From contig DATHVI010000097.1 of NCBI GenBank assembly GCA_035461385.1, forward strand, positions 1-18,943: a DNA stretch of 18,943 nt, in the 5' to 3' direction. The notes under the pieces are model-generated. The model was not told the DNA's origin. It was given only the letters and a program-made list of their open reading frames with translations, and ran no database searches. Within the stretch, counting starts at the first letter, position 1. Every line of letters starts with the position of its first letter. Position numbers and translations under genes: made by a program. Positions 1 through 7,441 of this stretch are shown here, piece by piece. The stretch is from DATHVI01 sp035461385 (GTDB taxonomy: Bacteria > Actinomycetota > Thermoleophilia > Solirubrobacterales > 70-9).

Positions 1-588
1 CTGATCACCGCCGGCGCGGTCGAGGTCAGGCAGCTGTCGAAGGGCGGCCAGCCGGTCGACGACGGCACCCCGGCACCGCTCGAGGCCGCCTCCGGCCCGC
101 CGGCCCCGACGCCGTTCGCGGCCTTCGCCTCCGCCGAGGACGACGAGGCCGACGACGACGAGGCCGAGCCCGAAGAGGAGAAGGACGGCGGCGATCAGCC
201 GGACGGCGACGACGACGCGTCGGGCGAGCGCGGCGACGGCGACGAGACGCCGAGCGGCGCCGAGTCGGCGAAGAGCGAGACCGAGGAGCCGGCGGCGCCG
301 GCCGACGGCTCCGGGGGCGAGGGCGAGGCGGCGAGCGACGGAGCGGTCGGGACGGCGAAGCAGGGCTCGGGGCGGCGCGGGGGGCGTGCCCGCGGCAGCG
401 GGATCAAGCTCCCGACCGACCCCGGCACCACCCCGACGACGCCGTCCGAGCCGCCGGCCGAGCCCGCCAACCCCGCGCCTCAGCCCGATCCGCCCCCGCC
501 CCCGCCGAGCCAGGGCTCCGCGACCGGCGACGGCCCGGCAGCGAGCGCGGCGTCCGACTCCGCGCCGGCGCCGATCGCGCCCGCCTAG
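1..588 (+). CDS. C-terminal part of unidentified protein with acidic/proline-rich tail
   Basis: The reading frame is open from base 1 to TAG at 586-588, giving 195 visible residues; the start lies outside the window. The first ~45 residues (LITAGAVEVRQLSKG...) may be the end of a folded domain. After that the sequence is low complexity: an Asp/Glu-rich stretch (about residues 48-110), then a Gly/Arg segment (GSGRRGGRARGSG, about 123-135), then a Thr/Pro- and Pro-rich end (PPPPPPSQG). Such tails are common on secreted or wall-associated actinobacterial proteins, but the family cannot be named. Frame 1 has no internal stop and keeps G/C at third positions. It converges on the histidine kinase gene, and the two stops share the palindrome CTAG at 585-588. 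Confidence 0.6.
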   Translation: MITAGAVEVRQLSKGGQPVDDGTPAPLEAASGPPAPTPFAAFASAEDDEADDDEAEPEEEKDGGDQPDGDDDASGERGDGDETPSGAESAKSETEEPAAPADGSGGEGEAASDGAVGTAKQGSGRRGGRARGSGIKLPTDPGTTPTTPSEPPAEPANPAPQPDPPPPPPSQGSATGDGPAASAASDSAPAPIAPA

Positions 589-1310
589 ACCGAGTCCCGC
601 GCTGCGGGGAGCCGCGCGATCGCCCGCGTTCCCCCGCCGGGTCGCTCGGTGAGCTCGAGTCGACCGCCCTCGCTCCCGAGCCGCTGGACGACCGAGGCGA
701 GGCCGATGTGCCCCTCCGACACCGCCTCCTCGGGGCGGTCGGGGTCGATCCCCGAGCCGTCGTCGGCGACCTCGAGGACGACGTCCGCCCCGTCGCCGCG
801 CACCGTCACCCAGACGCGCCCGGCCCCCGAGTGGCGGGCGGCGTTGGTGAGCAGCTCGCGGGCGCAGGCGAGAATCAGCGCCGCGTGCTCGCCGGCTGCG
901 TCCTCGTCGATGTCGAGCTCGGATTCGAACCCGCCCTGGCGCTCGCTCTCGCGGGCGACGGCGGAGACGGCCTGCGCAAGCCCTCGACGTTCGAGCGTCA
1001 CCGGGTGCAGGGCGACGACGGCCTCGCGCAGCCGATCGATCGCGCCCGCGACGACCTCGTGGGCGCGGGTCACCTGGGCGCGGCCGGGCGCCGCCTCGAG
1101 CAGCTCCTGATGGGCGGAGAGCAGGCTCTGGAGCGACTGGTCGTGGAGCTGCTGGGCGATCTCGCGCCGGTCGCGATCGCCGGCGGCCATCACCTGGCCG
1201 AGGAGCTGGCGGCACGAGGCGAGCTCCGAGCGCAGCCGCTCGACCTCGGCCGCGAGCGCGTCACGGTCATCCCCCGCTGCGGCCGGCGGCAGGTCGTTCG
1301 CCGCGGGCAC
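585..1310 (-). CDS. Two-component sensor histidine kinase, NarL/DegS-type (HisKA_3 + HATPase), no sensor domain
   Basis: A 241-residue kinase that should autophosphorylate on His and pass the phosphate to the response regulator encoded just upstream. A short coiled-coil-like helix (about 15-40) leads into a HisKA_3 dimerisation box, REIAQQLHDQSLQSL, with phospho-acceptor His56. The ATPase part shows the N box (ARELLTNAARHSG), G1 (ADDGSGIDP) and G2 (GHIGLASVVQRLG). No membrane segment and no PAS or GAF domain are present, so it is a minimal cytoplasmic kinase whose signal must come from a partner or from its N-terminal helix. The start is GTG at 1310, four bases after the response regulator stop, with no strong Shine-Dalgarno sequence; translational coupling is likely. 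Confidence 0.9.
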   Translation of the reverse strand: MPAANDLPPAAAGDDRDALAAEVERLRSELASCRQLLGQVMAAGDRDRREIAQQLHDQSLQSLLSAHQELLEAAPGRAQVTRAHEVVAGAIDRLREAVVALHPVTLERRGLAQAVSAVARESERQGGFESELDIDEDAAGEHAALILACARELLTNAARHSGAGRVWVTVRGDGADVVLEVADDGSGIDPDRPEEAVSEGHIGLASVVQRLGSEGGRLELTERPGGGTRAIARLPAARDSV

Positions 1311-1314
1311 GGTT

Positions 1315-1962
1315 CTACTCGAGCAGGCCGCGCCGCATCGCCTCGGCGACGGCCGCGGCGCGGTCGGAAACCCCGAGCTTCTCGTAGAGGGTGTGCAGGT
1401 GCGACTTCACCGTCGTCGGGCTGAGGTGGATCCGCTTGCCGATCTGCGGCGCCGAGAGGCCCTCGGCGATCAGCTGCAGGACCTCCGTCTCGCGCTCGGT
1501 CAGCTCCGGCTTGCGTCCTTCGCGCTCGCGCTGCTGGATCTCCTGGGCGAGCCCCCGCTGGGCCTCGGGCGCGAACGCGGTCCCGCCGCGGGCGACGGCG
1601 ACGATCGCATCGCAGATCTCGGTCCGGGCTGACGCCTTCGAGAGGTACCCCTTCGCCCCCTCGGCGACGGTGCGGTAGGCGAGCTCGGACTCCATGAAAG
1701 CGGAGATGAACAGCACCTCCGTCGGGATCGAGTCGCGCCGCAGGGCGGCGAGCACCTGGGTGCCGTCGAGTCCGGGCATCCGGATGTCGAGCAGGGCGAC
1801 GTCGGGGCGGAGGACCCTGATCTGGTCGAGCGCGTCGCGACCGTCGCCGGCCTCGCCGACCAGCTCGAGGTCGGGCCGCTCCTTGACCGCCCGGACGATC
1901 CCCTCCCGGTAGACGGGGTGGTCGTCGGCGACGAAGACTGTGACCCGCTCGGCCGACGGCAT
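1315..1962 (-). CDS. NarL/FixJ-type response regulator (REC + LuxR HTH)
   Basis: A 215-residue DNA-binding response regulator. The receiver domain (about 6-122) keeps the acidic pocket D13/D14, phospho-acceptor D59 (LLDIRMPG), S87 in the Thr/Ser position and K109 (GYLSKAS). A charged linker (QQREREGRK) leads to a LuxR-type helix-turn-helix (about 154-212) with the usual TERETEVLQLIAEGLS and SPTTVKSHLHTLYEKLGV. It is the first gene of a regulator-kinase operon, with the kinase four bases downstream. ATG at 1962 is the start. A long imperfect palindrome lies only 27 bases upstream and could be an autoregulatory site or a leader hairpin. The signal sensed and the regulon cannot be inferred. Confidence 0.93.
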   Translation of the reverse strand: MPSAERVTVFVADDHPVYREGIVRAVKERPDLELVGEAGDGRDALDQIRVLRPDVALLDIRMPGLDGTQVLAALRRDSIPTEVLFISAFMESELAYRTVAEGAKGYLSKASARTEICDAIVAVARGGTAFAPEAQRGLAQEIQQREREGRKPELTERETEVLQLIAEGLSAPQIGKRIHLSPTTVKSHLHTLYEKLGVSDRAAAVAEAMRRGLLE

Positions 1963-1988
1963 GGGCGGAGACTAGTCGTTCGGGGGGA

Positions 1989-2043
1989 TACCCAGGGTCT
2001 CAGCCCGAAGCCTTCCCTGGCCTCGGGCTGAGACGTCTGGGTA
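1989..2043. repeat. Large imperfect palindrome upstream of the response regulator
   Basis: Left arm 1989-2010 begins TACCCAGGG and continues TCTCAGCCCGAAG. The reverse complement of right arm 2021-2043 reads TACCCAGACG then TCTCAGCCCGAGG. The arms agree at about 19 of 22 positions, with one extra base in the right arm, around a 10-base centre. Transcribed, it would form a stable hairpin ending 27 bases before the response regulator ATG. As DNA, the two TCTCAGCCCGA half-sites could bind a dimeric regulator, perhaps the response regulator itself. Confidence 0.7.
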
Positions 2044-2285
2044 CGGGACGGGACGCCGTTGCGGCCCGGTGGGGACCGTAACCACTGGCGTTCCGCGCGC
2101 CGTGGACGCTCGCAAAGGTCTCGCGCATGGCCGCCGGGGCATCCTGCCTCGACTCAATAGCCAGTGCGTTGCTAGAACTCACAACAGTGGTGCTTTCCGA
2201 TGAGACCCTCCGCGGCCCCCGCGGCGTGGGGGTTAGGGGGTAGAGGGAGGATGTAGCAACCTGTAACAACTGACATCATCCCGCT

Positions 2286-2337
2286 GGTCGAAATTGGGGG
2301 TTGAAGGCCAGACCTCCGATCGGAGAACCTTTCGACC
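2286..2337 (-). terminator. Possible terminator/hairpin after the R2lox-like gene
   Basis: A perfect 8-bp inverted repeat, GGTCGAAA (2286-2293) and TTTCGACC (2330-2337), encloses a 12-bp palindrome CTCCGATCGGAG (2314-2325). It starts 20 bases after the oxidase stop on the - strand. There is no clear T-run, so it may be an operator or processing site rather than an intrinsic terminator. Confidence 0.3.
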
Positions 2338-2357
2338 ATCCGATCGATCAGTGTCGT

Positions 2358-3278
2358 TCAGGCGAGGCCGATCGCCCGCAGGCGACGGCTCAGGCACTGG
2401 GCGGCGAAGGCGTGGGTCTCCTCCTTCGTAGTCCCGAAGATCTCCCAGTCCTCGTCCTCGGCCGCCCACGGCGGATCGAGGACGCGGCCGGCGATCGGGA
2501 GCGCCTCGCCGAGCATCGACTCGATCGCCGCTCGGTGGCGATCGTCGCTCGCCGCCATCTCGGTCAGGAGCCGGGCGCCGAAGGCGACGTGGCGATGCTC
2601 GTCGCGGGCGACCTTGCCGAATCCCTCGACGAACCCCGGGAGGGTCCCGGCGCGCTCGTTGTAGTCGATGATGAAGTGCTGGCCGGTCAGCGCCAGCACC
2701 CCCTCGATCACCATGTGGTAGAGGGTGATCGCCTCGACCAGCGCGACGCTGTCACCGGGCTCGGCCGCGAGGCGGTCGGTGCGTTCGCGCAGCATCCCGT
2801 CGAAGAGCTCGCCGAAGGCGGCGTTGAGGTTGTCCTCGGTCGCCGCCAGCCGCTCGGCGAGGCGGTCGGCGCCGGCGAGGACGCCGACCTCGGAGTAGAA
2901 GCGGTCGAAGAAGCGGACGTGCCGGGCCTCGTCGGCGATCTGGGTGGCGAGGAAGATCCGCTGCTCCTCGGTCGGCGCCGCGTGCATGATCGGGCCGAGC
3001 TCGTCGGTGACCCGCTGCTCACCGATGAAGAACGCCGACAGGCCGAACATCCGCGCGAACCGCTCCTCCTCCGCGAACCCCTGCCAGTCGGCCCGGTCGC
3101 GGCTGAAGTCGAGGTCCTGGGTCGCCCACTGCTGGCGCTCCCAGAGGTCGTAGAGCTCGCCGTAGCCGAGCAGCTTCACCTGGCGGCGGTCGGCGTCCTC
3201 GCGCAGCGCCGGGTCGCCGGTGGCGAGGAACCCCTCGCGCGCGGCGATCGCGCCCAGGGTGTCGACGGCCTCGGTCAA
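2358..3278 (-). CDS. R2-like ligand-binding oxidase / ferritin-like di-metal protein (R2lox family)
   Basis: A 306-residue ferritin-fold protein of the ribonucleotide reductase R2 superfamily, with the length and motif spacing of R2lox proteins (mycobacterial Rv0233 type), which use an Mn/Fe centre and bind a fatty-acid-like ligand. Visible motifs are WERQQWATQDLDF (46-58), FFIGEQRVTDELGP with likely ligand E87, DEARHVRFFDRF with E117/H120, YHMVIEGVLALTG with E192, and DEHRHVAFG with E227/H230. The E192-E227 spacing of 35 matches the family. No NrdA partner gene is nearby, so class I ribonucleotide reductase activity is unlikely. The start appears to be TTG at 3278; no in-frame ATG or GTG exists in the preceding bases. 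It follows the marR gene by 41 bases on the same strand, so both are probably co-transcribed. Its substrate is unknown. Confidence 0.8.
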   Translation of the reverse strand: MTEAVDTLGAIAAREGFLATGDPALREDADRRQVKLLGYGELYDLWERQQWATQDLDFSRDRADWQGFAEEERFARMFGLSAFFIGEQRVTDELGPIMHAAPTEEQRIFLATQIADEARHVRFFDRFYSEVGVLAGADRLAERLAATEDNLNAAFGELFDGMLRERTDRLAAEPGDSVALVEAITLYHMVIEGVLALTGQHFIIDYNERAGTLPGFVEGFGKVARDEHRHVAFGARLLTEMAASDDRHRAAIESMLGEALPIAGRVLDPPWAAEDEDWEIFGTTKEETHAFAAQCLSRRLRAIGLA

Positions 3279-3319
3279 GCGGAGATCCGAGCTTAATCGC
3301 TCCCCCCCGCCGCCGCCGG

Positions 3320-3802
3320 CTACTCGCCCGGGGCGGCCCCGACGGTGAGCCGGCCCGCGAGCTCCTCGGCGACGAGCTCCTCGAGCAGCTCGCGCAGCAC
3401 CGCGACCCGCTCGGCGCCGAAGCGCTCAGCCCACTCGCGCTCGATCTCGTCGAAGACCTCGAGCCCGACGCCGTAGGCGTCGAGGCCGCGGTCGGTGAGC
3501 CGGATCAGCTTCGCCCGGCGGTCGGAGGGGTCGGGGATCCGTTCCGCGTAGCCGAGCTGCTCGAGGTCGTCGACGATCTCGCCGACCGCCTGCTTCGTGA
3601 ACCCGGCGCGGTCGGCGAGCGTCGTCAGCCGCGTCCCCTCGACGTCGATGAACCGGAACACGCAGCCGTGGCCGTCGCGGATCCGGTCGTGGCCGTGGCA
3701 GTCGAGCCGGCGGTGGAACTCGGCGAACGCCAGCTCCTTCGCGTCGGCGATCAGCGGGATCAGCGGGACGGGACGGATCTTGTCGCGGGGGTCGTCGGTC
3801 AT
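3320..3802 (-). CDS. MarR-family transcriptional regulator
   Basis: A 160-residue winged-helix regulator. The helix-turn-helix and wing span about residues 57-107 (TRLTTLADRAGFTKQAVGEIVDDLEQLGYAERIP split over helices, then DPSDRRAKLIRLTDRG as the wing). A longer open frame exists upstream to 4042, but it runs through the divergent promoter and the exporter gene, so ATG at 3802 (MTDDPRDKI) is the sensible start. It is divergent from the MFS exporter, the classic arrangement for a repressor that senses a drug-like ligand. It probably represses the exporter and its own operon with the R2lox-like gene. A Cys/His-rich stretch, C35-H36-x-H38 and H45-x-C47, lies in the dimer/ligand region and could make it redox or metal responsive; this is speculative. 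Confidence 0.88.
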   Translation of the reverse strand: MTDDPRDKIRPVPLIPLIADAKELAFAEFHRRLDCHGHDRIRDGHGCVFRFIDVEGTRLTTLADRAGFTKQAVGEIVDDLEQLGYAERIPDPSDRRAKLIRLTDRGLDAYGVGLEVFDEIEREWAERFGAERVAVLRELLEELVAEELAGRLTVGAAPGE

Positions 3803-3920
3803 CGAGAAGTCATGCTCCCTGACAATTTGGTAAGGTGCCCTGATCTTAAGGATACCTGGCAAGGCAACCTGACCAGGCTTCCTGACCAAGCTTACCGCGA
3901 CCAACGGAGGCCCAATCCCG
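3803..3920. promoter_or_regulatory. Divergent marR/MFS promoter region with tandem 13-bp repeats
   Basis: This 118-bp spacer has lower GC than its surroundings. On the + strand two adjacent 13-mers, GGCAACCTGACCA (3863-3875) and GGCTTCCTGACCA (3876-3888), differ at two positions. Related CCTGA and GGTAAG/CTTACC pieces lie at 3827-3845 and 3890-3896. This spacing (about one helical turn plus) fits a MarR operator. The exporter Shine-Dalgarno GGAGG is at 3906-3910, ten bases before ATG at 3921. Confidence 0.55.
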
Positions 3921-5513
3921 ATGCATCGCAAGTGGTGGACATTGATCGCCGTCTCGGTGGCGACGTTCATGCTCCTGCTCGACATCACCGTCGTCAACGT
4001 CGCGCTGCCCTCGATCCGCGAGGGGCTCGGCGCGAGCTTCACCGACCTGCAGTGGGTCGTCGACGCCTACGCGCTGACGCTCGCCGCGCTCGTCCTCACC
4101 GCCGGATCGCTCGCCGACCGGCTCGGGCGCCGGCGCCTGTTCGTCGCCGGCCTGGCGATCTTCTCGGTCGCCTCGCTGCTCTGCGCGCTCGCCCCCGACG
4201 CGACCTTCCTCAACCTCGCCCGCGCCCTCCAGGGCGTCGGCGGGGCGATCATGTTCGCGGTCTCGCTGGCGCTGATCGCGCAGGAGTTCTCCGCCGGCCG
4301 CGAGCGCGGGATGGCGATGGGGATCTACGGGGCGACGATCGGCGGGGCGGTCGCGATCGGCCCGCTGGTCGGCGGCGCGCTCGTCGAGTCGCTCGGCTGG
4401 GAGTCGATCTTCTACATCAACATCCCGATCGGGCTCGCCGGGATCGTCGTCTCCTACCTGCGGATCCGCGAGAGCCGCGACCCGAACGCGACCCGGATCG
4501 ACTGGGGCGGGGTGGCGACGTTCAGCGCCGCGCTGTTCCTGCTCGTGCTGGCGCTGGTCCGGGGCAACGAGGAGGGCTGGGGCAGCACACTGATCGTCTC
4601 GCTGTTCGCCGCCAGCGCCGCGCTCCTGGTCGCGTTCGCGGCGATCGAGGCGCGGGTGCGCGAGCCGATGCTGCCGCTCGGGCTGTTCAAGCGCCGCGCC
4701 TTCACCGGCGTCCAGCTCGCGGCGTTCGCGATCTCGGGCTCGATGTTCGCGATGTTCCTCTACATCTCGCTCTTCCTCCAGAGCCAGCTCGGCCACTCGC
4801 CGCTCGAGACCGGGCTGATCTACCTGCCGACGACGGTGCTCGCGTTCCTCGTCGCGCCGATCGCCGGGGCGCTGCTCTCGCGGGTCCAGGCGCGGGCGAT
4901 GATCAGCCTCGGTCTCGCCGCCGCCGGCGGCGGGCTGCTGTTGATGTCGGGCCTCGACGGCGGCTCGGAATGGACCTCGCTGCTCGGCGGCTTCGTCCTC
5001 GCCGGCGCCGGGATCGGGCTGCTCAACCCGGTGATCGCCGATGTCGCCGTGAGCGTCGTCCCGAAGGAGCAGAGCGGGATGGCCGCCGGGATCAACGACA
5101 CCTTCCGCCAGGTCGGCGTCGCGGTCGGGATCGCCGCCTGGGGCGCGATCTTCGTCGGCCGCGGGGCGAGCGAGGTCCGCGAGGTCGCCGCCGGCACCCC
5201 GCTCGCCGCCGGCGAGCAGCCGCGCGAGCTGATCGAGGCGGCCTCGTCCGGGAACCTCGACCAGGCCCTCGGGGCCGTCCCCGAGCCGGCGCGCGAGACC
5301 GCTGTCACGGCCGCGTCGGAGGGCTTCTTCGCCGGGATGAACGAGATCCTGGTGATCGCCGCCGCGCTCAGCTTCGCCGGTGCGCTGGTTTCGCTGTGGC
5401 TGGTCCGCGAGCGCGAGATCGAGCGCGGGCCCGGCGGCGGCGCACCCGAGCCGGAGTTCGAGCCGATCGGCGAGGTCGTCCCCGAGCCCGAGCCAGAGCC
5501 GGTCCCTGCCTGA
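3921..5513 (+). CDS. MFS multidrug exporter, DHA2 family (EmrB/QacA type)
   Basis: A 530-residue proton-driven exporter of the inner membrane with about 14 predicted helices. Family motifs are present: LDITVVNVALPSI in helix 1 (motif D1), GSLADRLGRRR in the loop after helix 2 (motif A), and the antiporter motif C region GGAVAIGPLVGGALVE with YINIPIG after it. The C terminus is a cytoplasmic Glu/Pro repeat tail (PEPEPEPVPA). ATG at 3921 has a good ribosome site. The divergent MarR suggests substrate-inducible control. A TetR fragment lies convergent just downstream. Substrates are probably lipophilic or cationic drugs or an endogenous metabolite. Confidence 0.93.
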   Translation: MHRKWWTLIAVSVATFMLLLDITVVNVALPSIREGLGASFTDLQWVVDAYALTLAALVLTAGSLADRLGRRRLFVAGLAIFSVASLLCALAPDATFLNLARALQGVGGAIMFAVSLALIAQEFSAGRERGMAMGIYGATIGGAVAIGPLVGGALVESLGWESIFYINIPIGLAGIVVSYLRIRESRDPNATRIDWGGVATFSAALFLLVLALVRGNEEGWGSTLIVSLFAASAALLVAFAAIEARVREPMLPLGLFKRRAFTGVQLAAFAISGSMFAMFLYISLFLQSQLGHSPLETGLIYLPTTVLAFLVAPIAGALLSRVQARAMISLGLAAAGGGLLLMSGLDGGSEWTSLLGGFVLAGAGIGLLNPVIADVAVSVVPKEQSGMAAGINDTFRQVGVAVGIAAWGAIFVGRGASEVREVAAGTPLAAGEQPRELIEAASSGNLDQALGAVPEPARETAVTAASEGFFAGMNEILVIAAALSFAGALVSLWLVREREIERGPGGGAPEPEFEPIGEVVPEPEPEPVPA

Positions 5514-5542
5514 CCCCCCAGTCGGTTCCCGCCCGACGCCCG

Positions 5543-5583
5543 GGTTGAGCCCGTCTCCCGCCGCCGCGGGGGCGGGCTCAACC
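5543..5583 (+). terminator. Hairpin downstream of the MFS exporter
   Basis: A perfect 11-bp stem, GGTTGAGCCCG (5543-5553) and CGGGCTCAACC (5573-5583), encloses a 19-base GC-rich loop. It starts 30 bases after the exporter stop. There is no T-run on either strand. It probably blocks read-through between the convergent units, and its right arm covers the stop codon of the TetR fragment. Confidence 0.6.
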
Positions 5584-5682
5584 GGCGTCGCGCGCGGCGA
5601 TCAGCGCGGCGACGCCGTCGAGGATCATTCCGAGGCCGAACCGGTAGGCCCGCTCGGGGCCGTAGGCAGACCCGGCGCTCAA
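5578..5682 (-). pseudogene. Remnant: C-terminal ~30 residues of a TetR-family regulator
   Basis: On the - strand, in a different frame from the DMT gene, a short stretch ends in GPERAYRFGLGMILDGV and then AALIAARDAG with stop TGA at 5580-5578. The pattern (aromatic-x-FGL-x-x-ILDG-x-x-AL) is the final helix typical of actinobacterial TetR proteins. No TetR helix-turn-helix or ligand domain precedes it: upstream sequence in this frame is a shadow of the DMT gene. It is best read as the tail of a tetR gene whose remainder was deleted. Recognition rests on a short motif, so certainty is moderate. Confidence 0.5.
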
Positions 5683-6656
5683 CCGCGTGATCGCTGCGGG
5701 CTCGGGGCTCCGAGGCCGACGATCTCGCCCTCGGCCACACGCGGGCGCTGACCGCGGCGGCGAAGGCGGGTGACGGCCGCCGCCGCCCCGGGCGGCGCCC
5801 GGCCGTCGGTCGAGAGCCACGACCCGGCGAGGATCAGCAGCAGGCCGGCGACCGCGGCCGGGGCGAGGCTCTCGTCGAGCAGGGTGACCCCGAGCGCGAC
5901 GGCCACCGCCGGGTTGATGTACGTGATCACGCTCGCGCGGCTCGGGCCGGCCTCGGTGATCAGGGCGACGAACAGGAACATGCCGAGCGCCGAGCACGCG
6001 ACCCCGAGAACCGCGATCGACGCCAGCGCACCGGCGGTTGGGTCGGCCGACGGCAGCGTCGCCAGCGCCGCCGGGGCGAGCATCACGGAGCTGATCGCGA
6101 ACGCCGCGGCGACGGGGCCGAGCGGGTTGAAGCCGGCGAACCGGTGCTTGACGATCATCGGCCCGATCGCGTAGCCGAGCGTCGCGAGCAGGATCGCGCC
6201 GGCGCCAAACAGCTCGCCGGGCCGGCCGGCGATGTCGACCCCGACGAGCAGCACGACGCCGGCGAGGCCGACGAACAGGCCGGCGAGGCGGATTCCCCGG
6301 ACCCGCTCGCCGGGGTCGAAGCGGAGCGCGATCGCGGCGATCATCAGTGGGACCGACGCGATCAGGATCGCGGTCACCGACGAGGAGAGGTGTTGCTCGC
6401 CGACCGGAATCAGCCACCACGGGAGCGCCATCTCGCAGGCGGCGAACAGCGCCAGCGGGCGGAGCCGCGAGCGGAGGCCGCGCAGGGCCCCGATCCGCCA
6501 CGCGATCGGGAGCAGGATCGCGGCACCGATCAGCACCCGGCCCCAGGCGATCAGCATCGGGTGGGCGTCGCCGTCGACGGCGATCTTGATGAACAGGTAG
6601 GGAACGCCCCAGAGCAGGGAAACCGCCGCGAATGCGGCCCACGCGCGGCCGCTCAT
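5679..6656 (-). CDS. DMT-superfamily permease (EamA family)
   Basis: A 325-residue membrane protein with about 10 helices in two EamA repeats. The first starts at once (FAAVSLLWGVPYLFIKIAV, residues ~8-26); the second starts near GAGAILLATLGYAIGPM. EamA proteins export amino acids, nucleobases or other metabolites. Its ATG at 6656 overlaps the stop of the upstream hydrolase gene in ATGA, indicating coupled translation. After the last helix (GLLLILAGSWLST) there is a ~40-residue Arg/Pro tail (RLRRRGQRPRVAEG...) that does not look like the family and abuts the TetR remnant. The tail may come from read-through past a lost original stop after a deletion. Confidence 0.88.
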   Translation of the reverse strand: MSGRAWAAFAAVSLLWGVPYLFIKIAVDGDAHPMLIAWGRVLIGAAILLPIAWRIGALRGLRSRLRPLALFAACEMALPWWLIPVGEQHLSSSVTAILIASVPLMIAAIALRFDPGERVRGIRLAGLFVGLAGVVLLVGVDIAGRPGELFGAGAILLATLGYAIGPMIVKHRFAGFNPLGPVAAAFAISSVMLAPAALATLPSADPTAGALASIAVLGVACSALGMFLFVALITEAGPSRASVITYINPAVAVALGVTLLDESLAPAAVAGLLLILAGSWLSTDGRAPPGAAAAVTRLRRRGQRPRVAEGEIVGLGAPSPQRSRG

Positions 6657-7387
6657 GCGGCGCGGTTCTGCTCGTAGATCTCCGCGAACTCGGGCGGTGG
6701 CGGTTCCTGGTCGAGGACCCGGGCGACGAACGTCTCGACGTCGGTCTCGACCGCGAGCTCGTTGTGCCGGCGCTCGAACCCGATCGTCGAGAACGGGTTC
6801 GATGAGATCCCCGCCCCGCAGGCCGAGCCGCCGACGTGGCCGGGGTAGAGCTCGATCCAGTCCGGGAGGCTCATCAGCCGCTCGGCGAGCGAGCGGTGGA
6901 GCTCGCGTGCGAGCTCCTGCTCGGACCCGTGGAGGTCGGGGCGGCCGACCGAGTTGACGAACAGCGTGTCGCCGGTGAAGACGAGCCACGGGTCGGAGGC
7001 CCGGGCCTCGTCGGTGACGAGCAACGAGGCGTGCTCCCAGACGTGGCCGGGGGTCGAGATCACGTCGACCTTGGTGTTGCCGAACTCGACCCGCTCACCG
7101 TCGGCGAGGGGGTCGAAGTCGAACTCGACCGGGGCCCCCTCGGGCAGGCGCAGCTCGGCCCCGGCGCGCTCGGCGAGCTCGCGGGCACCCGAGCGGTGGT
7201 CGGCGTGAACGTGGGTGTCGAAGACCTGGCCGATCTCCCCCCCGGTCCGCTCGGCGTCGGCCAGGTAGTCGTCGATGTGGTCGGGATGGGGGTCTACGAC
7301 CGCGAACTGCCCGGTGCTCGGGCAGCCGAAGAAGTAGGAGGCGCAGCCGGTCCCCTCGACGATGTACGGACGGAGGATCACGACCAC
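6653..7387 (-). CDS. Metallo-beta-lactamase-fold hydrolase, persulfide dioxygenase-like (ETHE1/CstB type)
   Basis: A 244-residue MBL-fold enzyme with a complete metal site: HVHADH (59-64; H59, H61, D63, H64), H115 in TPGHVWEH, D140 in TGDTLF and H184 in LYPGH. The segments FVNSVGRPDL and GSACGAGISSNPFSTIG resemble persulfide dioxygenases and rhodanese-linked CstB proteins more than true glyoxalase II, but no rhodanese domain is present. A likely role is oxidation of a thiol persulfide, or hydrolysis of a thioester such as in methylglyoxal detoxification. The listed start is GTG at 7387; GTG at 7381 (VILRPYIVEGTG) is equally credible, as neither has a clear ribosome site. It lies 54 bases after the FAD oxidase and overlaps the DMT gene by four bases. 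Confidence 0.85.
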   Translation of the reverse strand: MVVILRPYIVEGTGCASYFFGCPSTGQFAVVDPHPDHIDDYLADAERTGGEIGQVFDTHVHADHRSGARELAERAGAELRLPEGAPVEFDFDPLADGERVEFGNTKVDVISTPGHVWEHASLLVTDEARASDPWLVFTGDTLFVNSVGRPDLHGSEQELARELHRSLAERLMSLPDWIELYPGHVGGSACGAGISSNPFSTIGFERRHNELAVETDVETFVARVLDQEPPPPEFAEIYEQNRAA

Positions 7388-7441
7388 AGGAGCTTACGGC
7401 CTCGCCCCGGCCACCCCGGCGTCCCGGCCGTCGCCGGCGGG

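Larger units (their letters stand above)
1963..2357. other. 395-bp gene-free region between the R2lox-like oxidase and the response regulator
   Basis: I see no credible gene here. Short open frames on the - strand are rich in Arg/Pro/Ser and match nothing. GC drops noticeably between about 2140 and 2345, as expected for regulatory DNA. The region holds the 55-bp imperfect palindrome at 1989-2043 next to the response regulator and an 8-bp inverted repeat at 2286-2337 next to the oxidase stop. On the - strand, TTGTGA followed 18 bases later by CTATTG (around 2155-2184) is a weak -35/-10 candidate for the response regulator. Confidence 0.5.

Noticed and set aside
1972..2269. Two short - strand reading frames (61 and 89 residues) in the gap before the response regulator
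   Set aside because: Composition is unlike a protein, no ribosome sites are present, and they run through the palindrome.
2358..3278. NrdB, class I ribonucleotide reductase small subunit
   Set aside because: Motif spacing and length fit R2lox better and no nrdA is adjacent; the distinction should still be confirmed by phylogeny.
3668..5548. 626-residue + strand frame over the exporter
   Set aside because: It is an Arg/Asp-rich shadow of the MFS gene, one frame off.
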